Assembly (NCBI GenBank): GCA_016938095.1 | Contig: JAFGVG010000007.1 | Coordinates: 1 to 7,328, forward strand | Direction of reading: 5' to 3' | DNA: 7,328 nt | Source: Bacteroidales bacterium | Lineage (GTDB): Bacteria; Bacteroidota; Bacteroidia; Bacteroidales; UBA10428 | In this document: in pieces, positions 5,942 through 7,328 of the stretch | Layout: each line of letters starts with the position of its first letter | How positions within the stretch are numbered: position 1 is the first letter of the stretch | Program-made: the position numbers and the translations under genes | Notes under the pieces: model-generated | Seen by the model: the letters and a program-made list of their open reading frames with translations, nothing else | Databases searched by the model: none | What the model was told of the DNA's origin: nothing

Positions 5942-6586
5942 CTACTTTTCGCCGTTACATGACTTTATGGCCTCTAAATTTGATTCGGCTCCCCATCGGG
6001 GCATCAAACCGGTTTTTCCGTTTTCCTTCTCAAAAAGCACTTTTGCTTCGAGAAATTTAGGCAGGGCATTGGCGCAGCCTCCGCCAAAACCCTCGGGCGT
6101 GTGACGGATATTCAGCCCTAACAGATATACCGCCCGTGGATTTTGGGGATTTTCGTACAAGGCTGTACCAAATTTTTCAGCAGCCTGCTGCGAATAGGTC
6201 ATCCCACGATTGTAATCGACCATTATCCTGCCCTGATAAAGGAGCCCCTGTAAGGTATACAGTTCCGACTTATCACCGTTGATTTCCAGCGCTTTGCCAA
6301 TGTTGATCTCGGCTTTATCGAGCAATTCATCTTTAACCTCAGCGTTTTTCTCCCAGAAACTTTGCATTATCTGGGCATAAGCATAATGATATGCAGGTTC
6401 CCAACGGGCCGGTTCCGCAAGGGCAATTCGCTCAAAACGGTTGACTGCCGACTGCACATCTTCGATGGTTTTGGCTTCATCGAGCAAGGTCAGGCTTTCA
6501 TTTATTGCCTGCTCCAGCGTGGATGACTGACAAAAAGCGGTTACGGCCATAAAGGCCATCATGGTTAAGCTTACTAACTTTTTCAT
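5942..6586 (-). CDS. Secreted TPR-repeat protein
   Basis: 214 residues from the ATG at 6584-6586. Residues 1-19 (MKKLVSLTMMAFMAVTAFC) are a clear export signal, probably cut by signal peptidase I before Gln20. The Cys is preceded by Phe, so it is unlikely to be a lipobox. Helical TPR-like units are visible: about 44-78 (ERIALAEPARWEPAYHYAYAQ), 86-120 (LLDKAEINIGKALEINGDKSELYTLQG) and 130-160 (AEKFGTALYENPQNPRAVYLLG). A conserved-looking tail RHTPEGFGGG (161-170) is followed by A.PKFLEAK..FE and a Pro-x-Trp-Gly at 196-199. The start is chosen over an open extension to 6784 because the extension reads through repeats and would bury the signal peptide. Upstream is A-rich (AAACAA before ATG). TPR scaffolds bind proteins; the partner is unknown. 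Position just upstream of the kinase gene suggests, but does not show, a sensing accessory role in the periplasm. Confidence 0.8.
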   Translation of the reverse strand: MKKLVSLTMMAFMAVTAFCQSSTLEQAINESLTLLDEAKTIEDVQSAVNRFERIALAEPARWEPAYHYAYAQIMQSFWEKNAEVKDELLDKAEINIGKALEINGDKSELYTLQGLLYQGRIMVDYNRGMTYSQQAAEKFGTALYENPQNPRAVYLLGLNIRHTPEGFGGGCANALPKFLEAKVLFEKENGKTGLMPRWGAESNLEAIKSCNGEK

Positions 6587-6630
6587 TTGTTTATGGTTTA
6601 TTTGTGAGTAATAGTTAATTATTGTATACT

Positions 6631-6693
6631 GATGTTGGTGCTGGGTGCTGAGTGCTGGGTGATGGGTGTTCGAAATTCGATGTTCGAAATTCG
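6631..6693. repeat. 7-bp tandem array, GTGCTGG-like then AAATTCG/ATGTTCG
   Basis: Nine contiguous 7-bp units: GATGTTG, GTGCTGG, GTGCTGA, GTGCTGG, GTGATGG, GTGTTCG, AAATTCG, ATGTTCG, AAATTCG. The sequence drifts from a GTGCTGG class into an RWRTTCG class without losing phase. It lies in the spacer upstream of the TPR gene. Confidence 0.85.
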
Positions 6694-6696
6694 GTG

Positions 6697-6717
6697 CCTG
6701 CCTACCGGTCAGGCAGG
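6697..6717. repeat. Inverted repeat CCTGCCT / AGGCAGG
   Basis: 7-bp perfect arms at 6697-6703 and 6711-6717 around ACCGGTC, directly after the 7-bp array. The arms match those of the inverted repeat at 3863-3892, while the loop differs in length and sequence. On the minus strand an open frame reads it as LTGRQA, which is not evidence of coding. Confidence 0.88.
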
Positions 6718-6745
6718 TTCGGTGTTGTTTGAAAGGGTAATAAAT

Positions 6746-6761
6746 AATGAAGGAATGAAGA
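6746..6761. repeat. 8-bp repeat, AATGAAGG / AATGAAGA
   Basis: Two adjacent 8-bp units, trailing into AATAGGAGG. The unit reappears in inverted orientation at 6846-6877, on the other side of the 6777-6806 hairpin. Confidence 0.6.
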
Positions 6762-6776
6762 AATAGGAGGCAATCA

Positions 6777-6806
6777 CCCTTCAAGGGTTTTCAACCGCTT
6801 GAAGGG
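6777..6806. repeat. Strong hairpin, 13-bp stem with one bulged base
   Basis: CCCTTCAAG (6777-6785) pairs perfectly with CTTGAAGGG (6798-6806), and GGTT (6786-6789) pairs with AACC (6793-6796), leaving a TTC loop and G6797 bulged. A nearby CCCTT at 6809-6813 could compete for pairing with AAGGG. No T-run follows on either strand, so an intrinsic terminator is not supported; an RNA structure or REP-like palindrome is possible. Confidence 0.85.
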
Positions 6807-6845
6807 AACCCTTAACAACGATAACTTTACTGATAGATGTTATTT

Positions 6846-6877
6846 TTTTCATTTTTTCATTCTTTCATTTTTTCATT
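6846..6877. repeat. 8-bp tandem array, AATGAAAR x 4 (minus-strand reading)
   Basis: CATT recurs at 6850, 6858, 6866 and 6874, exactly 8 bp apart, in a T-rich stretch; the complement reads AATGAAAA, AATGAAAG, AATGAAAA, AATGAAAA. It is the inverted counterpart of the AATGAAGR pair at 6746-6761. Confidence 0.85.
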
Positions 6878-6882
6878 GTTTT

Positions 6883-6947
6883 AGCTCTTGGCTTTTGGCT
6901 GTTGGTTTTTAGCCAAAGGCTAACGGCCAAAAGCTAACAGCTTTTAG
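6883..6947. repeat. 7-bp array that inverts on itself, forming a long hairpin
   Basis: From 6885 nine 7-bp units follow in phase: CTCTTGG, CTTTTGG, CTGTTGG, TTTTTAG, then CCAAAGG, CTAACGG, CCAAAAG, CTAACAG, CTTTTAG. The second group contains complements of the first. GCTTTTGGC (6891-6899) pairs perfectly with GCCAAAAGC (6926-6934); allowing G-U pairs and one mismatch (6887/6938), 6883-6910 pairs with 6915-6942 over about 28 positions with a 4-nt loop. It begins only 7 bp past the stop codon of the TonB-dependent receptor gene, so it would form in the 3' end of that transcript. No T-run follows it in that direction. Confidence 0.85.
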
Positions 6948-6949
6948 CA

Positions 6950-7328
6950 TTAAAGCGTTATAAAAACCCCGGTCAGAAAAAATCTTTTGGCCTCTGGCTT
7001 TACAGGAATCGACTCAAAAATACCTTCGTTGTTGGGTGTTTCGTAATACCGGTAACCATATATATTATCCCTGCCGAAAACATTGCTGCACGATATATAT
7101 ACTATGGTCGATTTCCCGAACAAAGTTGTGAGATAACTGATATTTAAGCTCAGATCGAGGTAATCGCGTGTTTTTCCGTTCATAAATACCATCTCATTGG
7201 GGTTGTTGTAAGGTCTGCCACTGGCCCACGATAATATAGCCCCGAATTGCGTAGTTATTTCATGAACATATTGTTTGGCAACAACATTGAAGTTGTGTCT
7301 CGCGGCAAACGAAGGCGTTGCCTTTACA
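6950..7328 (-). CDS. TonB-dependent receptor, C-terminal part
   Basis: The frame is open to the right edge and gives 125 residues ending at the TAA at 6950-6952. It shows the alternating aromatic and hydrophobic pattern of outer-membrane beta strands: HNFNVVAKQYVHEITTQFGAILSWASGRPYNNPN, then DYLDLSLNISYL, STIVYISCSNVFGRDNIYGYRYY, and the terminal RFFLTGVFITL. The SWASGRPYN segment, a late NxxGRxNIxGYRY strand and a closing G-x-F-I-T-L strand are typical of the last strands of Bacteroidetes TonB-dependent receptors. Such proteins import large or scarce nutrients across the outer membrane using TonB energy; the plug domain that would hint at the substrate lies outside the window. It precedes the TPR, kinase and regulator genes on the same strand but is separated from them by the 363-bp repeat-filled spacer, so co-transcription is uncertain. 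A non-TonB beta-barrel of similar ending is the main alternative. Confidence 0.82.
   Translation of the reverse strand, partial: VKATPSFAARHNFNVVAKQYVHEITTQFGAILSWASGRPYNNPNEMVFMNGKTRDYLDLSLNISYLTTLFGKSTIVYISCSNVFGRDNIYGYRYYETPNNEGIFESIPVKPEAKRFFLTGVFITL

Noticed and set aside
6587..6784. N-terminal extension of the TPR protein to an ATG at 6784
   Set aside because: The added 66 residues translate the 7-bp array, the palindrome and A-rich sequence, and would place an excellent signal peptide in the middle of the protein.

Overview
The window looks like a piece of a Bacteroidetes (Bacteroidota) chromosome. The signs are: A-rich start regions with no Shine-Dalgarno motif, an M16C peptidase carrying a lipoprotein signal, a compact PabB followed by a short fold-IV PabC-like enzyme, a TonB-dependent receptor C-terminus, a LytS-type kinase with a LytTR regulator, and short-period repeats between genes. 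I cannot assign a genus.

Layout. Positions 1-542 (minus) hold the N-terminal 180 residues of a presequence-protease-like M16C zinc peptidase that runs off the left edge. After a 125-bp divergent spacer come pabB (668-1753) and an overlapping pabC-like gene (1737-2345), both plus strand. Together they would convert chorismate plus an amino source into p-aminobenzoate for folate; no pabA amidotransferase gene is in view. Next on the plus strand is a GH8 lipoprotein (2410-3735) that closely matches reducing-end xylose-releasing exo-oligoxylanase (Rex), with acid and base residues intact. The gene stands alone, with no SusC/SusD or other xylan genes in view.

Positions 3736-4067 (332 bp between convergent genes) contain no credible gene. 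They are a patchwork of a G+A-rich 7-bp array, a GC-rich inverted repeat, an 8-bp array, a period-3 patch and an A+T-rich 7-bp array. Each flanking stop codon lies within 5 bp of an array.

The right half is a minus-strand series read from right to left: TonB-dependent receptor C-terminus (6950-7328, partial), a 363-bp repeat-rich spacer (6587-6949), a secreted TPR protein (5942-6586), a four-TM LytS/YehU-type histidine kinase (4841-5890) and its LytTR response regulator (4068-4844, 4-bp ATGA overlap with the kinase). Kinase and regulator form a clear two-component pair. That the TPR protein and receptor belong to the same functional unit is inferred from order and strand only.

The most unusual content is non-coding. 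At least four unrelated sequences (RCCAAGA, TTAATTG, GTGCTGG-like, CTTTTGG-like) all repeat with a 7-bp period, and three short arrays have an 8-bp period. Two of the 7-bp arrays carry a CCTGCCT...AGGCAGG inverted repeat, and another folds back on itself into a stem of about 28 bp. The recurrence of period and architecture at two loci points to a shared generating process or element family.
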